The notes: a model not told the origin generated them from the sequence alone. Positions 17,923-26,322 are shown, numbered from the stretch's first letter. The stretch: DNA of 64,000 bases from an uncultured Christensenella sp. (GCA_910584155.1 CAJTYG010000010.1:1-64000), one strand, 5' to 3'. Program-made: numbers and translations.

Positions 17923-20900
17923 TTTTTTACCGCCTTCAATTTTTTATCTATTTGTTCAAGCTCTTTTTTACAGCTTTCTATCTGTTCTGCATAACTCTCA
18001 TCCCTTGACAGTTCCATATTTATTTCCCGCTGTCTGTTTTCAAAAATTGCCAAAGCGTTTTTCAGCTTTTCAAGGTACTTATCCATCGTTTCGAGAAAAT
18101 TCGTTAGTCTCTGTAAGTTGCCTGCTTCAGTATCGCCAAGTTCAACGTAATACTTTCCTTCCCGTTGAAGATAAACATACGGCTTTTCAAGCGTCATATT
18201 TGCAGGAAGCACTACAGTAAAACCTCTATAACTCAACAGCGGCCGCTCGCTCACTTCCAAAATGTTATCCATAATTGACGAATATAATTTAGCTCTTAGG
18301 GCTTTTCTTTTTTCGTCATATTCTTTTTTCTGTTCGGGACTAATTCCCTTTGACTGTGCCTGTTTCCTATTCTCATAGAAAGCAAAATCATGCTCACAGC
18401 ACTCTATCAAATCCCGCTGATGCCGTATTCTCGCAGGAAGCTCTGTCAGTTCGTTTTCAAGGCGTATTCTGTTTTCTACATTCTTTCGTTGCAAGGTCAT
18501 ATATCGTGAAAGTTCGTTTGCTACCTCCACCCTCTTTTTTACGAGCGGATTTCCGACTGCAAGCGCTTTTACTTCCGCATAGCTTAAAACAGTGTCGTTT
18601 ACGTCGGAGCCGCTTCGCATTGTAATTGCACCTGACAATAGATCGGATATAAATCTCGCCTTAGTTTCAAGAAGCTGCCATGAATATGCGTCAAAACTTC
18701 CCTCTGTTATATAGCGATAAATGTGTACTTTTTTATTTTGATTACCCTGTCTTAGAATTCGTCCCTCTCGCTGAGTCATGTCTGCAGGTCGCCACGGCAC
18801 GTCGAGATGGTGCAGCGCAATAAGTCTTTTCTGTACGTTTACGCCAAGCCCGAGTTTGAAGGTTGAGCCGATTAGTATTCTTACGTCGCCGTTGTTCACC
18901 TTATTAAACAGTTTTATTCTCTGAGCATCAGTTTCGGCGGAATGTATGTATGCTATCGTGCTTTCGGGTATACCCATGTTCATCAACAGTCTTTTCATCT
19001 CGTCATAAAGATTAAATGCCGCCTTGGGCGTGGATGTATCGCAAAAAATGAGCTGTGTGCTTTTATCCTTATAGGTTTTGAAATAAATATCCACGACGTT
19101 TTCCGCACATCTTGCAACCTTGGACTGCTGAGTAAACATTGCTTTAGCGTCAATCAATCTGAAATCGAGTGCCGCTTTACGTCCATCCGTAGTGATTTTA
19201 AGCATATTGTCCTCTTTTCGGCTGACTATACCGTGCCTTACTGCCTCAGCTCTTGATGATATATCGTCTAAAAACCTTGAAAACTCCGCCGTCTTTGAAA
19301 CAACCGCATCGTGATATCCTTCGACATCGGGTATGCCCGCAGATTTGTCAAGTTGATGGAAATCGGCAACCGACGACAGTAATGACGTAAGCTCCGGAAG
19401 ATTATGAAATTTTGCAAATCGTGTGGCAAGCCGATAACTGTTTGTATCCACATCGATTTCAAACTCTGTGCTACGTTCGGCAAACATTCCAATCCAACTG
19501 TCAAAGCTTTGCAAATCAAGCATTGCAAGCTCGCCGCTTTGCAGATACTGTTGCATTATAAAAGCGTCCGTAATAGAATTCGTTATGGGCGTACCGGTCG
19601 CCATCACGACGCCCCCGCCGCCGTTTTGCTTTTGCACTATATGCACTTTATCCAGCATATCCTTGCATTTTTTAGAACCTGCGCTATTGATACCGAGTAC
19701 GTTGTCGGTCTTTGTTTCAAACGGCACGTTTTTGAAATTATGAGCCTCATCAACAAACATTCTTGTTATACCCAACTCATCAAAATAAACCGTGTCGTAT
19801 GCGTCGTCAATTGCCTTGTTCAGCTCTTTCAACGCTTTATCTATAGCAGAATGTTTTTTAGACTGCTGCGACATCACAGCCCTTTGATTTTTTATGGAAT
19901 TTTCTATGACAGCACGCTCATCAAGAAGTTCCTTTTTATAGAACTCTTTTGAAATCAATATTTGTTCAAAGCAACTGTACGCCATGATTATTCCGTCAAA
20001 ACTGCCGTCTCTGATTTTTTCGAGCATCGTTTCTCGCTTCTTAGGCGTAAATACTTTCGGCTCAACCACTAGCACATTTGCATTAGGATACATGATTTTA
20101 AATATATTCTTCCATTGCCCGACGATATTGTTTGGCACAACGTAAAGATTCTTTTTTGAAAGTCCCATACGCATCAATTCCATACCTGCCGCAATCATTA
20201 CGTATGTCTTTCCTGCGCCGACGTCGTGAGCAAGAAGTGTGTTTGGACTGAATAAAATGCGAGCGACCGCATTCTTTTGATATGGATACAACTTCACAGA
20301 GCCGGACATAGTGGGAAATTTAAGAAACGAACCGTCAAACATTCTTCGACGTATGCTCGCATACTTATTCTGAAAAATCTCTTCGAGTTTATTCTTCCTA
20401 TTTTCATCCTGCCACACCCAACGCTGAAATTCCTTTATCATCTTGGTTTGCTTTTCAAGAGCAGATACGGTTTCCGTCTCATTCACTACTCTTTTCTTTC
20501 CCGACGCATTCGTAGGACAACTCACTTCGTCTTTGACGGCAATCGTTTTCATGTTGAGCGTTTTTTCCAAAATATACAGTGCCTGAATTCTCTGCGTGCC
20601 GTACGTGCTTTCCGAACGCACCAAGTCCCTGTATGCAGGTTTATTCGGCAATTCCCACGTACCCGTAATCTCATCGTGCATAGTGCCGGTGTATTTCCTG
20701 TTGCGCAGACCTAAAATGTGTGTTATAAAATCATCTATTATATACGCAGGCACCCACGGAGAGCCTAACGTAATATATATATCCTCTGATGTAACAATAC
20801 TCGGCAGCACCTTTTCAATTGCAGTTATGTTTTCTCTAAAATATCCGTTGTATTTTTTATTTGCCTCTCTTGCCACTTTCAGCTTTCGCATGAGATTGCC

Positions 20901-21470
20901 GCTAAGGTATTCTTCCGAAGTTTCCCAACCCTTGTAAAAGCATTCTTCCCACTTATCGGGATTTTGATATATTGAGCCTTTAAGTGCACTTATGACGGTT
21001 TTATAATCCTGCGCAGTAACAGAAGAAATATATTCTATATCAACTCGTCCAAGCTCGGTCAAACTCAAAATAAGTCCGTCCGCAATGCTGTCAACGTGTA
21101 CGCCTTGTGTACGCTCATCCGAGTTAAAAATATTTTCCCAGTTAAGAGGCAAATCCATGCACGTAACACTTTCAATATGTTTTTCCTCGTTTGTTTTTGC
21201 CTCTTTCACCGCCCTTTCGCATTTTTCCTGCTCACACTTTTTTCTATTTGCTTCCTCGCATCTCTTCAGCTCCGCCGTCTTGAACTGTTCTTGCAAATTT
21301 CTTTCCACACTTTCCCGCTTTTCGGCTCTGCGTTTCACTGCCTGAAGCTTTGATATCGCCATCGATAATTCCTCTGAAGACAGCTCCTTATCAGAATTTT
21401 CAATAATACCTAAAATATCAAATATTGAACAATTCGTATCGTTTTCACCGCTCTTATTTTTCTTGTTCAT
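17919..21470 (-). CDS. SNF2-type superfamily 2 helicase, 1183 aa
   Basis: The N-terminal 100 residues hold a charged coiled coil. Residues 100-370 resemble the pre-helicase part of the giant helicase/methylase proteins of conjugative elements (LGSPWVPAYIIDDFI). The helicase core has motif I HDVGAGKT (about 414-421), motif II VDEAH (about 572-576), motif III ATGTP (about 622) and motif VI QREGRILRQGN (about 897). A helical C-terminal region of some 250 residues follows. Unlike many relatives, no N6-adenine methylase motif (NPPY) is seen. It likely translocates on or remodels DNA using ATP. The ATG is preceded by GAAGGAGT. First gene of the helicase-MoxR-VWA operon. Confidence 0.88.
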   Translation of the reverse strand: MNKKNKSGENDTNCSIFDILGIIENSDKELSSEELSMAISKLQAVKRRAEKRESVERNLQEQFKTAELKRCEEANRKKCEQEKCERAVKEAKTNEEKHIESVTCMDLPLNWENIFNSDERTQGVHVDSIADGLILSLTELGRVDIEYISSVTAQDYKTVISALKGSIYQNPDKWEECFYKGWETSEEYLSGNLMRKLKVAREANKKYNGYFRENITAIEKVLPSIVTSEDIYITLGSPWVPAYIIDDFITHILGLRNRKYTGTMHDEITGTWELPNKPAYRDLVRSESTYGTQRIQALYILEKTLNMKTIAVKDEVSCPTNASGKKRVVNETETVSALEKQTKMIKEFQRWVWQDENRKNKLEEIFQNKYASIRRRMFDGSFLKFPTMSGSVKLYPYQKNAVARILFSPNTLLAHDVGAGKTYVMIAAGMELMRMGLSKKNLYVVPNNIVGQWKNIFKIMYPNANVLVVEPKVFTPKKRETMLEKIRDGSFDGIIMAYSCFEQILISKEFYKKELLDERAVIENSIKNQRAVMSQQSKKHSAIDKALKELNKAIDDAYDTVYFDELGITRMFVDEAHNFKNVPFETKTDNVLGINSAGSKKCKDMLDKVHIVQKQNGGGGVVMATGTPITNSITDAFIMQQYLQSGELAMLDLQSFDSWIGMFAERSTEFEIDVDTNSYRLATRFAKFHNLPELTSLLSSVADFHQLDKSAGIPDVEGYHDAVVSKTAEFSRFLDDISSRAEAVRHGIVSRKEDNMLKITTDGRKAALDFRLIDAKAMFTQQSKVARCAENVVDIYFKTYKDKSTQLIFCDTSTPKAAFNLYDEMKRLLMNMGIPESTIAYIHSAETDAQRIKLFNKVNNGDVRILIGSTFKLGLGVNVQKRLIALHHLDVPWRPADMTQREGRILRQGNQNKKVHIYRYITEGSFDAYSWQLLETKARFISDLLSGAITMRSGSDVNDTVLSYAEVKALAVGNPLVKKRVEVANELSRYMTLQRKNVENRIRLENELTELPARIRHQRDLIECCEHDFAFYENRKQAQSKGISPEQKKEYDEKRKALRAKLYSSIMDNILEVSERPLLSYRGFTVVLPANMTLEKPYVYLQREGKYYVELGDTEAGNLQRLTNFLETMDKYLEKLKNALAIFENRQREINMELSRDESYAEQIESCKKELEQIDKKLKAVKK

Positions 21471-21497
21471 GGGCGTACTCCTTCATAGTGTGAAAAA

Positions 21498-21530
21498 AAT
21501 ATAACATAGTATAAGTACCGTTTTAGGGAC
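21498..21530 (-). promoter_or_regulatory. Regulon promoter 2 (helicase operon)
   Basis: Minus strand: GTCCCTAAAACGGTAC (21530-21515), 11 bases, -10 TATATT (21503-21498), leader about 21 nt. It matches promoters 1 and 3 in both palindrome and spacing. Confidence 0.72.
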
Positions 21531-21534
21531 AACA

Positions 21535-21566
21535 GAAAAAGAAGCGGAACTTCCGCTTCTTTTTAT
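21535..21566 (-). terminator. Terminator between the 273-aa gene and the helicase operon
   Basis: A near-perfect palindrome, AAAAAGAAGCGGAA around a single C, with T-rich ends on both strands. It closes the upstream unit ending at 21609, so the helicase operon depends on its own promoter. Confidence 0.8.
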
Positions 21567-21608
21567 CGGACAACTATATCGTATGTATTTTTTAATTAGT
21601 TTACCGTG

Positions 21609-22430
21609 CTATTGACAGTTTTTTATTTGCTCAAAAATACCTTTAATCTTTTTATCTTCATCGGAATATTTTTCGTAATCACATTTCCATTCCTTATCAA
21701 AAGTGAATAACATGATATGAAAGCACCAATTATCTTCACCGCCTTTTATGGCTTTAATTGACGGCGCTAAAATGACAAGTATCGGCTTCTTCACCATTGA
21801 TTTTTGAGTTAAGCTATTAGAGTCATTCAAATGATTCTCTAAAAATGTCTTTTTCTCTTTAATCATATCAAAATCGTCATAAGATATGATTACTCGCATT
21901 CCGTCATCGCTCGTGTTTAATGGCAACAACTTATTAAATTCGCTAAACCAACCATTTTGTTGCACTTTATTGGCATCGTTATTATACAATCTGAAATGTG
22001 CATTTTCATGCTCTATGTAAAAATCATTACACCAATTGCCAACGCCATTATAATTGCTTAACAAAAAATCGACCTTATAATACTCTTTCTGCCAACTTTC
22101 ACCGTATCCGCACTTAGTCTTACAACTGCACTTGTGGCAATGTATAGTAATATCCTCGCATTTTTCCCCTTTTTTATAAACCTCTGGTTTATCGTTTTTC
22201 TCAAATGTTAACGTTTCCGCAAGTTTATATAATATTTCCTTCATGTGAAAATCCGTCCATACCTTCAATGCTCCGGTGGGCTTTCCATCAGACGTTTTCG
22301 TGTCTTTTATACCTTTATATTTAGTGATTCCCTCTTCACTATTCACTGCATTTTTCCAACAATCGAAGTAGGTATTACAAAAATTTTCGGCGACGGTTTT
22401 AATCTTTTCATTCTGTACTTCATTAAACAT
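21609..22430 (-). CDS. Unknown 273-aa protein, possible PD-(D/E)xK-like nuclease
   Basis: I do not recognise a named family. A short Cys/His cluster (CHKCSCKTKC) lies near residue 98. Then VDFLLSN and, some 15 residues on, IEHENAHFR, followed by WFSEFNKLLPL and a strand VIISY. An Asp followed by ExE between strands is compatible with restriction-endonuclease-like folds, but this is weak evidence. The ATG has GAGGAAAAAATT upstream. It lies 52 bases after the DnaE-like gene with no promoter of the shared type, so it is probably co-transcribed with it. Confidence 0.6.
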   Translation of the reverse strand: MFNEVQNEKIKTVAENFCNTYFDCWKNAVNSEEGITKYKGIKDTKTSDGKPTGALKVWTDFHMKEILYKLAETLTFEKNDKPEVYKKGEKCEDITIHCHKCSCKTKCGYGESWQKEYYKVDFLLSNYNGVGNWCNDFYIEHENAHFRLYNNDANKVQQNGWFSEFNKLLPLNTSDDGMRVIISYDDFDMIKEKKTFLENHLNDSNSLTQKSMVKKPILVILAPSIKAIKGGEDNWCFHIMLFTFDKEWKCDYEKYSDEDKKIKGIFEQIKNCQ

Positions 22431-22482
22431 AATTTTTTCCTCAACAGTTATATTTGATTGAATAATATCATATCATTTGTTC

Positions 22483-23364
22483 TTATTCAAGTCTTTCGGC
22501 ATAATCCCCGTTTAACACTACGGCGGCGATATGCGCCTTGACGTAGCAGAAATTATGTTGCGCCATCATATACTCAAACAGTTCGTCTGCATCCTTGTTT
22601 GTATAACCAAACTTCACTGCGCCGTTTATAAATTTATCTCTGAGTTCAAGCATTTGCGATATATCAATCTTTCTTTTTGCCAAATCTCTGCGTATGCAGT
22701 CTGCTTCCGCAAACGAGTAGCCGCCGATAACATTCAGCAAATGCAAAACCTGCTCTTGCCATATAAGATGTCCTTTACTCTCGGCAAGAATGTCCAACAC
22801 AGGCTGATGTTTTGCCTTTATCTTATTTTCTTCATCTATCCACGCTATCGGTATCGGACGGGACGTAAATATGTCCTCTGTAAAAAGCGTACTGCGCTCT
22901 GCTACAACCCTCATCATCTGCTCTTCAAAATTCATTTGACCGTCGGCATTTTTTTGCTTTTGAGCAACGGCTATGCCAAAAATCGGTTCTTTGTTAGGTA
23001 ACAGTGGATTGATAAACCTTTCAAACGGGATGTTAAGCTTGAGCGAATTCACCTTTGTTATACCCGCCCTATACAAAAGATATGAGCAATTTGCCGCACC
23101 GTCGATATAAAAGTTTCCTCTCAAGAAATATGTGTTGTCCGACCGTCCCGTAAGCCAAAGTGAATCTTTTCTTGCGTCACGCATTTCGTCAATAAATGCC
23201 GCAATGCGTTCTTCATTCCCAGTTTTTCGGATTATATTCAATTCATACTCCAACCGTTTTCTACTCGCACTCCCCTCTGCGTGCTTTTTAAGAATATCCG
23301 AAAAAATCTCATTTATTAACTTCTGCTTTTCCCATTCATTTCCATATAAAAAAATTCTGTTCAT
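22483..23364 (-). CDS. Short DnaE-like protein lacking the catalytic aspartates
   Basis: A 293-aa protein that matches two separated pieces of the DNA polymerase III alpha subunit. The first is AGITKVNSLKLNIPFERFINP, like the palm sequence ending in FERFLNP. The second is LIWQEQVLHLLNVIGGYSF through FCYVKAHIAAV, like YQEQVMQ...GYSL...(F/Y)xxxKSHAAA. The PDFDID motif that normally follows FERFLNP is missing, as are about 250-300 residues of the polymerase core. It has its own ribosome site (GGAGATATAG) and promoter, so it looks like a kept gene and not debris. It cannot be a polymerase as read; it may bind DNA or a polymerase partner. Confidence 0.75.
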   Translation of the reverse strand: MNRIFLYGNEWEKQKLINEIFSDILKKHAEGSASRKRLEYELNIIRKTGNEERIAAFIDEMRDARKDSLWLTGRSDNTYFLRGNFYIDGAANCSYLLYRAGITKVNSLKLNIPFERFINPLLPNKEPIFGIAVAQKQKNADGQMNFEEQMMRVVAERSTLFTEDIFTSRPIPIAWIDEENKIKAKHQPVLDILAESKGHLIWQEQVLHLLNVIGGYSFAEADCIRRDLAKRKIDISQMLELRDKFINGAVKFGYTNKDADELFEYMMAQHNFCYVKAHIAAVVLNGDYAERLE

Positions 23365-23402
23365 TTACTATATCTCCGCATATATTATTGCTTTCTGCTC
23401 AA

Positions 23403-23435
23403 ATTATAAAAAAAGGATTGTCCCAAATACGGTAC
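23403..23435 (-). promoter_or_regulatory. Regulon promoter 3 (DnaE-like gene)
   Basis: Minus strand: GTACCGTATTTGGGAC (23435-23420), 11 bases, -10 TATAAT (23408-23403), leader about 32 nt. On the opposite strand the palindrome reads GTCCCAAATACGGTAC, 14 of 16 identical to the site of promoter 2. Confidence 0.72.
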
Positions 23436-23500
23436 ATTATTACGTTGTTAATCGAACGAAATAGTTTATGAAGAATATTTTAAATTAAATATATAAAATG

Positions 23501-23536
23501 AAAAATACCGTGAGGACTTTTGCCCCACAGTATTTT
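23501..23536 (-). terminator. Intrinsic terminator of the 199-aa lipoprotein gene
   Basis: AAAATACCGTGAGG pairs with CCCCACAGTATTTT with two A-C mismatches. Read on the minus strand it is followed by a T-rich tract. It lies about 80 bases after the stop at 23617. Confidence 0.6.
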
Positions 23537-23616
23537 AGACTCACTTAAAGTTGTTTTAATTTTCCCTATCGCTACTCACCTTTAAGTGCGCTTTTTACTA
23601 ATTATGATTGCAAATA

Positions 23617-24216
23617 TTATTCTTCATCTTCAAACACAGGTATATCCAAAGACAGATAATATTCAAAATTCATTTCAGAACAGTTAAAATCTTTGAAAGT
23701 TATTTCATGATTGACGGCTTCTGTGCTGTTTGGCTCTATAATTATTAGTTTTCCGTCCTCTATTCTCCACATATTTTGATTTTCAACAGCCAGTTTTATA
23801 TCATATAAATGGCTTGCCATTTGGTCATAATCATTTACTTCATCATCCGATATAGTCGAAATATCTTTATAACAATTTTCCTCTTCTAATTCTAAATGTA
23901 TAAGCGTAACAACATTGTTTTGCAAATAAACCACATAAGTTTCTTCATATGTTTCATAAATATATTTGAGTATATATCCATCTTTTGAAATCTTCATTCT
24001 ATAAGTATAATTGTATGAGTCATTTTCGCATACAAATTCATATGTCATGTTTTCTATCTGCGGCAATAAATTCAAAATTTCATCAGCCGTCGTATTCTCT
24101 GCTAATTGAATAGATGTAGGCTTTTTATCTTCTTTATCATCGCAGGCAACAGCCATAAAGCTTAGCACCATAAGCAACAATACACTTATCACAACCATAA
24201 TAAATTTCTTTTTCAT
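23617..24216 (-). CDS. Small lipoprotein of unknown function
   Basis: A 199-aa protein with a lipoprotein signal (lipobox AVAC near residue 25) and a short Asp/Lys linker. The mature domain has alternating strands typical of small beta-rich lipoproteins (TYRMKISKDGYILKYIY). No catalytic motif is seen. It has a consensus sigma-A promoter within the operator region shared with the divergent XRE regulator at 24296, so it is probably the main target of that regulator. Confidence 0.75.
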   Translation of the reverse strand: MKKKFIMVVISVLLLMVLSFMAVACDDKEDKKPTSIQLAENTTADEILNLLPQIENMTYEFVCENDSYNYTYRMKISKDGYILKYIYETYEETYVVYLQNNVVTLIHLELEEENCYKDISTISDDEVNDYDQMASHLYDIKLAVENQNMWRIEDGKLIIIEPNSTEAVNHEITFKDFNCSEMNFEYYLSLDIPVFEDEE

Positions 24217-24239
24217 TTTCTACCTCTGTATTATTATTT

Positions 24240-24294
24240 TGTGGCAATTTGCCACATTCGGTTTAATTATAGTGACAATATGCCACAATGTCAA
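24240..24294. promoter_or_regulatory. Divergent promoter with XRE operators
   Basis: The minus strand has a perfect sigma-A promoter: TTGACA (24294-24289), 17 bp, TATAAT (24271-24266). The 17-bp palindrome TGTGGCAATTTGCCACA (24240-24256) lies just past its start point. A second half-symmetric copy (TGACAATATGCCACA, 24273-24287) sits in the spacer. A weaker plus-strand promoter, TTGTGG (24239-24244), 17 bp, TTTAAT (24262-24267), can drive the XRE gene. Occupancy would block both. Confidence 0.75.
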
Positions 24295-24295
24295 T

Positions 24296-24499
24296 ATGAA
24301 AAAAAATTTACTTACAAATCTAAAAACTCTCAGAAAAGCTATGGGAATGTCGCAGGCAGATTTGGCAAATGCACTTGAAATAGAGCGGTCGACCATAGCC
24401 AAATATGAAACGGGCGACAGGTCGCCCGATATTGAAATGCTTTGCAAAATAGCGGACGTTTTAAATGTGTCTACAGACGAGTTGCTCGGCAGAATGTAA
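24296..24499 (+). CDS. XRE-family transcriptional regulator
   Basis: A 67-aa single-domain helix-turn-helix protein: LKTLRKAMGMSQADLANALE, IERSTIAKYETGDRSPD, then the typical tail LNVSTDELLGRM. The start is taken at ATG 24296, since the reading frame to the left has no other sound start. It most likely binds the TGTGGCA palindromes before it and controls itself and the lipoprotein at 23617. It is followed by a strong terminator. Confidence 0.88.
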   Translation: MKKNLLTNLKTLRKAMGMSQADLANALEIERSTIAKYETGDRSPDIEMLCKIADVLNVSTDELLGRM

Positions 24500-24509
24500 T
24501 TAAACAAAA

Positions 24510-24546
24510 TTAAACGGCATAGAAGTCTATGCCGTTTAATTTTATA
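24510..24546. terminator. Bidirectional terminator
   Basis: TTAAACGGCATAGA pairs perfectly with TCTATGCCGTTTAA, with T-rich flanks on both strands. It ends the XRE gene and the convergent zinc-ribbon gene, and forms the right border of the accessory island. Confidence 0.88.
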
Positions 24547-24559
24547 TCCAAAAATTCAT

Positions 24560-25387
24560 TTATTTTTGTTTACAGGTTGCAAGCTTATTGCAGTATACCG
24601 TCGTGGCAATCATTCCGCCGAGAACGATGAAGTCTTTGACTAAGAATACGACATTAAAAGTATAATCAGAATCTTCTAATACGGCTTGCAATCTCAAACC
24701 GTTTATAAACGATATAATCTCAACAATGCACAATATTCCAAGCAATACTGTGGTAGCAATAGCTACAATAAACGTTTTTCTTGCCCACCCAAACACGTCG
24801 TCGTTTTGCACGGGGAAGTTAAACTTATTCAGCTTTGCACCGAACACGACAAGCACTATTGACGCAACTATCAGAAGCACAAGCAAAACTATGCCCGCAT
24901 AATAGACGTTTACGGCGGTGCTGACCATGCCGTAATACTCTTCATAAACAAACGGCAGGATGGCTTGAATTTCCTGCACGTCGCTCAAGTCTGTCAGATT
25001 TAAAATCAAACCGAGCACTGACGCAAACAATATAAAAATCGCCCAAGAAAACGCCTCTCTTTTATATTTATTCGCTTTAGAATTGTTTATCGTAGTTCCG
25101 ACATACGGTCTTTCTTCGGTATAGCTTGCAGCAGCAAACGGTCCGCTCTGTACCGTGCCTTCCTTTGCACCGAAATCAAACTCATCGCTTTGGGACGTAC
25201 TTTGCTGTGCCCCTGCCCCGAAGTCGTACTCGAAGTCGTCGGCTTTTTTATCTTCGGACCTGCTGCCGAAGTCATACTCGAAGCTATCGCTTTCGGCGCT
25301 CACCTTGTCAAGCGTCTGACCGCAAATATGACAAAACTTTGCGTCGTCTGCCTCGCTATATCCGCAATTCGGACATTTTTTGCTCAT
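24560..25387 (-). CDS. Zinc-ribbon membrane protein with YDFG repeats
   Basis: A 275-aa protein. An N-terminal zinc ribbon (Cys 5, 8, 19, 22) is followed by a low-complexity acidic stretch with three copies of an F-[ED]-[YF]-DFG motif (FEYDFG, FEYDFG, EFDFG). About four membrane spans follow from residue 113 on. The ribbon and repeats face the cytosol by the positive-inside rule. No enzyme motif was seen. It lies 16 bases after recR and is probably in the dnaX-ybaB-recR transcript. Confidence 0.72.
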   Translation of the reverse strand: MSKKCPNCGYSEADDAKFCHICGQTLDKVSAESDSFEYDFGSRSEDKKADDFEYDFGAGAQQSTSQSDEFDFGAKEGTVQSGPFAAASYTEERPYVGTTINNSKANKYKREAFSWAIFILFASVLGLILNLTDLSDVQEIQAILPFVYEEYYGMVSTAVNVYYAGIVLLVLLIVASIVLVVFGAKLNKFNFPVQNDDVFGWARKTFIVAIATTVLLGILCIVEIISFINGLRLQAVLEDSDYTFNVVFLVKDFIVLGGMIATTVYCNKLATCKQK

Positions 25388-25403
25388 TTGATACCTCCCA
25401 AAA

Positions 25404-25988
25404 TTATAACACTATTCTTGACGCAAGCGCTCTTGACAGAGTGCTTTCATCAGCGTATTCTATCACGCTGCCCTCCGGCAGACCTCTTGCGATACGGGTG
25501 CATTTTATGCCGAGCGGCTTTATCAATCTTGCAAGATACATCGCCGTCGCCTCGCCCTCCACGTCGGGGTTGGTCGCCAAAATGACCTCGTCAACACCGT
25601 TTAAACGTGCGATGAGCTCTTTTATACGCAAATCGTCGGGACCTATATGCTCAAGTGGAGAGATGACGCCGCCGAGCACGTGATATACGCCCTTAAAGTC
25701 CTTTACCTTTTCGAGCGCAATGATGTCCTTTGGCTCCTTGACCACGCAAATGACGCTCTTGTCACGTGTGGCGCAGATGTCGCAGACGTCGTTTTCGGTA
25801 TAATTGCCGCATATGCTGCAAAAATGCACCTCGCTTTTGACGGTCTTTATTGCCTCGATAAGTGCGTCCACGTCCTCTTGAGGCGCATTTAAAAGATGAT
25901 ATGCGTATCTCGCCGCAGTCTTTTCACCCACGGACGGAAGCTTTCCAAGCTGCGCAATCAGGTTTGCAAGCGGTTCGATATATCTCAT
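25404..25988 (-). CDS. recR: Recombination protein RecR
   Basis: A 194-aa protein of the RecFOR pathway that helps load RecA at gaps. An N-terminal helix-hairpin-helix (LPSVGEKTAARYAYHLL) is followed by a four-Cys zinc finger (Cys 57, 60, 69, 72) and a TOPRIM domain (VVKEPKDIIALE, then EVILATNPDVEGEATA). The length is standard. It is directly downstream of ybaB, the usual bacterial order. Confidence 0.97.
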   Translation of the reverse strand: MRYIEPLANLIAQLGKLPSVGEKTAARYAYHLLNAPQEDVDALIEAIKTVKSEVHFCSICGNYTENDVCDICATRDKSVICVVKEPKDIIALEKVKDFKGVYHVLGGVISPLEHIGPDDLRIKELIARLNGVDEVILATNPDVEGEATAMYLARLIKPLGIKCTRIARGLPEGSVIEYADESTLSRALASRIVL

Positions 25989-25998
25989 ACTGCACCGA

Positions 25999-26322
25999 TC
26001 ACATCAATCCGGACATTCCGCCAAGCGGTCCCATAATTTCCTTTGCAACGTCGTCCGCCTGCTTCACAGCGTCGTTGAGCGCCGCAAGTACAAGATCCTC
26101 AAGCATTTCAACGTCGTCGGGATCGACCGCTTCGGGCTTGATAGACACAGCTACGGGCGTTTTATCCGCCGTCATAGTTATCTCTACCATTCCGCCACCC
26201 GCAACGCCTGTGACCTCTGTCTCAGCGATCTGCTGCTGCGCCTCCTGCATCTTTTTTTGCATTTGCTGCGCCTGACGCATAAGCTGTTGCATATTGCCGC
26301 CGCCAAATCCACCGTAAGCCAT
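25999..26322 (-). CDS. YbaB/EbfC nucleoid-associated protein
   Basis: A 107-aa DNA-binding protein with a Met/Gln-rich helix (MQQLMRQAQQMQKKMQEAQQ) and the YbaB core EVTGVAGGGMVEITMTADK, then VEMLEDLVLAALNDA. The start is the ATG at 26322, with GGAGG 8 bases upstream. A TTG five codons earlier is part of the ribosome site and is rejected. It sits between dnaX and recR. Confidence 0.95.
   Translation of the reverse strand: MAYGGFGGGNMQQLMRQAQQMQKKMQEAQQQIAETEVTGVAGGGMVEITMTADKTPVAVSIKPEAVDPDDVEMLEDLVLAALNDAVKQADDVAKEIMGPLGGMSGLM

Noticed and set aside
17919..21470. Helicase-methylase fusion as in conjugative elements
   Set aside because: No N6-adenine methylase motifs (NPPY, FxGxG) were found in the 1183 residues, so only the helicase part is called.
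22483..23364. Functional DNA polymerase III alpha subunit
   Set aside because: At 293 aa it lacks the PHP domain, the catalytic aspartates and most of the fingers.
10980..24500. Prophage or full conjugative element
   Set aside because: No capsid, tail, terminase, relaxase or type IV secretion gene is present.
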